A DNA stretch of 7,553 nt from NCBI GenBank assembly GCA_964352775.1, contig CAYGTK010000199.1, positions 1-7,553 on the forward strand, read 5' to 3'. Shown here piece after piece: positions 5,863 through 7,553 of the stretch. This DNA is from CAYGTK01 sp964352775 (lineage in GTDB: Bacteria; Bacteroidota; Bacteroidia; Chitinophagales; CAIOSU01). The stretch's first letter is position 1, and every line of letters begins with the position of its first letter. The position numbers were made by a program, and so were the translations under genes. Under the pieces are notes generated by a model. It ran no database searches. It was not told where the DNA came from and was given only the letters and a program-made list of their open reading frames with translations.

Positions 5863-7552
5863 GTTGTTTATGAGTCGAGCGTATACTCAAAATAGATATG
5901 ATGCAAACTGGACGTTCGGTGTTAAAGGTGGCATTCACTTCGATAAATTCAACACTCGACAAGTATTTGAAACCAACTCTAATAGTGTAGAGGCTACAGG
6001 TACATTTTCAGATTCTGACGGTAACCTGTTGTTGTATATTGGCGAATCTGATGCCGATGGCAATGACTTTTTAGAGATTTTCGATAGCAATGACACTTCT
6101 ATATACGATAGCATAAGGTTAAATGGAAGTATTACCAACGGCGTAGCATTCCTCCCCTTTTCGGGCGATGTCTTAATGTTACATTTAAGTAACGGAAGTT
6201 CTTCAAATTGCCCAAGCCCGAGTCAGGGTTGCGTTCTTCTGTATTATTCTGTTTTGGATATTTCAGGAGCTGATATTACTTTTTTACAAAGAAATGTACT
6301 TGTCAATACTCTAGGTATAAACGAAAAGATTTGCATCATTAAAAATGCTCAAAATGATGGAGGATGGTGGGTAATTAATCAAGAATCTATTAGGAATGGA
6401 ACGGGATGTTCAGATGAATATTATGTAACACAATTTCTCCCGGGTAAAACACCCCTAACTAAGAGAATTCCTAATCTATATCCTTATTGCAACGTACAAA
6501 GCAACTTGGGTGAAATGGCAGCATCCCGAGACGGAAACTGGATTGCCACGGGGAATGCCGAGGGCTACGAATTGTTTCTATCCAACTTTGATAGGTGTAC
6601 TGGTAATATCTATAATCAAATTAAAATTGAACTTCTGCACGGAGCACCATATGGATTAGCTTTTTCTCCTAGTGGTCAATTTCTTTATGTCGGAACTGGT
6701 GCTAGTTCTGGTTGTTTTTGCATAGATCAATATGACATATCTGACACTTCAAACATAACAAGAACACGAATAGCGCAATTGGTTCGAGGGGATGACTGCA
6801 TCCCTGGACAGTTTGAACTTGGCCCTGATGGCAAATTATATCTTGCAGCTTATTGTACACCTGTCAATCCCGTTGGAGATTCACTATCGAGATACATGCA
6901 CTACATTGAATTCCCGGACTCTCCAGGAATAGCATGTGGCTTTAGGCCATACTCTATTTATCTTGGCCCTAATTCAAGAAGTACACTTGGCCTCCCCCAT
7001 TTCCCTAATTATAACCTTGGACCTACTAGCATTTACCAAGCCAATGCTGGGCCAGATACTATATTCATTTGTAAAGAACTAGACACAATTAAAACAGTTT
7101 ATATTGGCGATAGTATTGCCGTACAAGGGGTAAGCTACTATTGGGAAGGAAAAGACATATCGGGAGATACCGCATCTAGGGTATTGGTAAGTGCTGATAG
7201 CTTGGCAACCTATTTCCTTACCCTTACAGATACCAGCATAAAATACAGCTGCCAAACAAGGGTTGATACCTTGGTGATAGTTCCCAATTACGATTGTCCC
7301 ACAAGTATAAGAGAGGTTGTGAGCGAGGATATAAAAGTATATCCCAACCCAACCAGTGGTCAACTATTCGTAAAAGTCAATCAACCCACCAAGCTCGAAC
7401 TATATGACCTAAACGGAAGGCAAGTTAACGCGTATCAACTAGAACAAGGAGAGAACACAATACAAATCCAGTCGCTACAAAATGGTGTTTATATTTACAA
7501 GATATGGGTAGGTGGTGAACTTATAGTTACCAATAAGTTGGTGCGTTATTAG
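5831..7552 (+). CDS. Secreted beta-propeller protein with Ig-like domain and T9SS type A sorting tail
   Basis: ATG 5831 gives 573 residues and a compact signal peptide (MPRLILLVLALLFMSRAYTQ). GTG 5804, directly after the stop of gene 1, is in frame and would add nine residues; ATG 5870 would lose the signal. Residues 21 to about 395 resemble the YVTN/WD40-like propeller of Bacteroidota cell-surface proteins: NWTFGVKGG and SDSDGNLLLYIGES early, then AASRDGNWIATG (229-240), YGLAFSPSGQFLYVGTG (about 274-290), GQFELGPDGKLYLA (326-339) and GLPHFPNY (387-394). About 405-497 is an Ig/PKD-like domain opening NAGPD, and 502-573 is a canonical sorting tail with KVYPNPTSG. Likely Sec export, T9SS passage and surface display. 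Ligand unknown, no enzyme motif. It lies 27 bases after gene 1, so co-transcription is plausible unless the intervening hairpin terminates. Confidence 0.93.
   Translation: MPRLILLVLALLFMSRAYTQNRYDANWTFGVKGGIHFDKFNTRQVFETNSNSVEATGTFSDSDGNLLLYIGESDADGNDFLEIFDSNDTSIYDSIRLNGSITNGVAFLPFSGDVLMLHLSNGSSSNCPSPSQGCVLLYYSVLDISGADITFLQRNVLVNTLGINEKICIIKNAQNDGGWWVINQESIRNGTGCSDEYYVTQFLPGKTPLTKRIPNLYPYCNVQSNLGEMAASRDGNWIATGNAEGYELFLSNFDRCTGNIYNQIKIELLHGAPYGLAFSPSGQFLYVGTGASSGCFCIDQYDISDTSNITRTRIAQLVRGDDCIPGQFELGPDGKLYLAAYCTPVNPVGDSLSRYMHYIEFPDSPGIACGFRPYSIYLGPNSRSTLGLPHFPNYNLGPTSIYQANAGPDTIFICKELDTIKTVYIGDSIAVQGVSYYWEGKDISGDTASRVLVSADSLATYFLTLTDTSIKYSCQTRVDTLVIVPNYDCPTSIREVVSEDIKVYPNPTSGQLFVKVNQPTKLELYDLNGRQVNAYQLEQGENTIQIQSLQNGVYIYKIWVGGELIVTNKLVRY
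7334..7549 (+). other. T9SS type A sorting tail of gene 2 (canonical)
   Basis: Residues 502-573. All tail motifs are present in order: KVYPNPTSGQLFVKV, LELYDLNGRQV, QLEQGENTIQIQSLQNGVYIYKI, then a closing basic KLVRY. Length (72 residues) fits the family closely. This is the clearest single piece of evidence for a T9SS-bearing Bacteroidota host. Confidence 0.96.
7487..7523 (+). repeat. 37-bp repeat in sorting tail, copy 2
   Basis: This is the partner of 5735-5771, with 36 of 37 bases identical including nearly all synonymous positions. It encodes VYIYKIWVGGEL. Confidence 0.92.
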
Positions 7553-7553
7553 T

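Overview
The window suggests a member of the Bacteroidota, probably Flavobacteriales-like, although rank below phylum is inference. The DNA is moderately AT-rich. Both genes encode large exported modular proteins ending in a type IX secretion system (T9SS) type A sorting tail, which is essentially confined to this phylum. Asp-Ser/Asp-Thr dipeptides are abundant, and there is no obvious Shine-Dalgarno sequence.

Layout: almost every base is coding, on the + strand, in two genes. Gene 1 (1-5803) lacks its 5' end. Its frame is open to the left edge, and 1,933 codons are visible. In order it holds the end of an unknown domain, a jelly-roll/carbohydrate-binding-like module, two tandem copies of a 335-residue unit ending in a PKD domain, a further PKD/Ig-like domain, a long right-handed beta-helix, a helical segment, a Ser/Glu linker and a divergent T9SS tail. 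Gene 2 (best start ATG 5831, stop 7552) is complete at 573 residues: signal peptide, YVTN/WD40-like beta-propeller, Ig-like domain and a canonical T9SS tail. Only 27 bases separate the stop of gene 1 from that ATG. There is no gene-free stretch of 300 bases or more.

The two proteins look like co-oriented T9SS cargo: exported by Sec, moved across the outer membrane by the T9SS, then anchored at the surface or released. Adhesion or glycan binding is plausible for gene 1, but no catalytic residues are recognisable in either. I see no defence system, mobile element, RNA gene or new enzymatic pathway.

The points most worth a second look are a near-perfect 16-bp inverted repeat that covers the start codon of gene 2, a 37-bp stretch shared at 36/37 identity by the two sorting tails although the rest of the tails has diverged, a gap-free tandem duplication with ten invariant cysteines, an apparent excess of the Bacteroidota O-glycosylation motif, and a change in serine codon choice towards the 3' end of gene 1.
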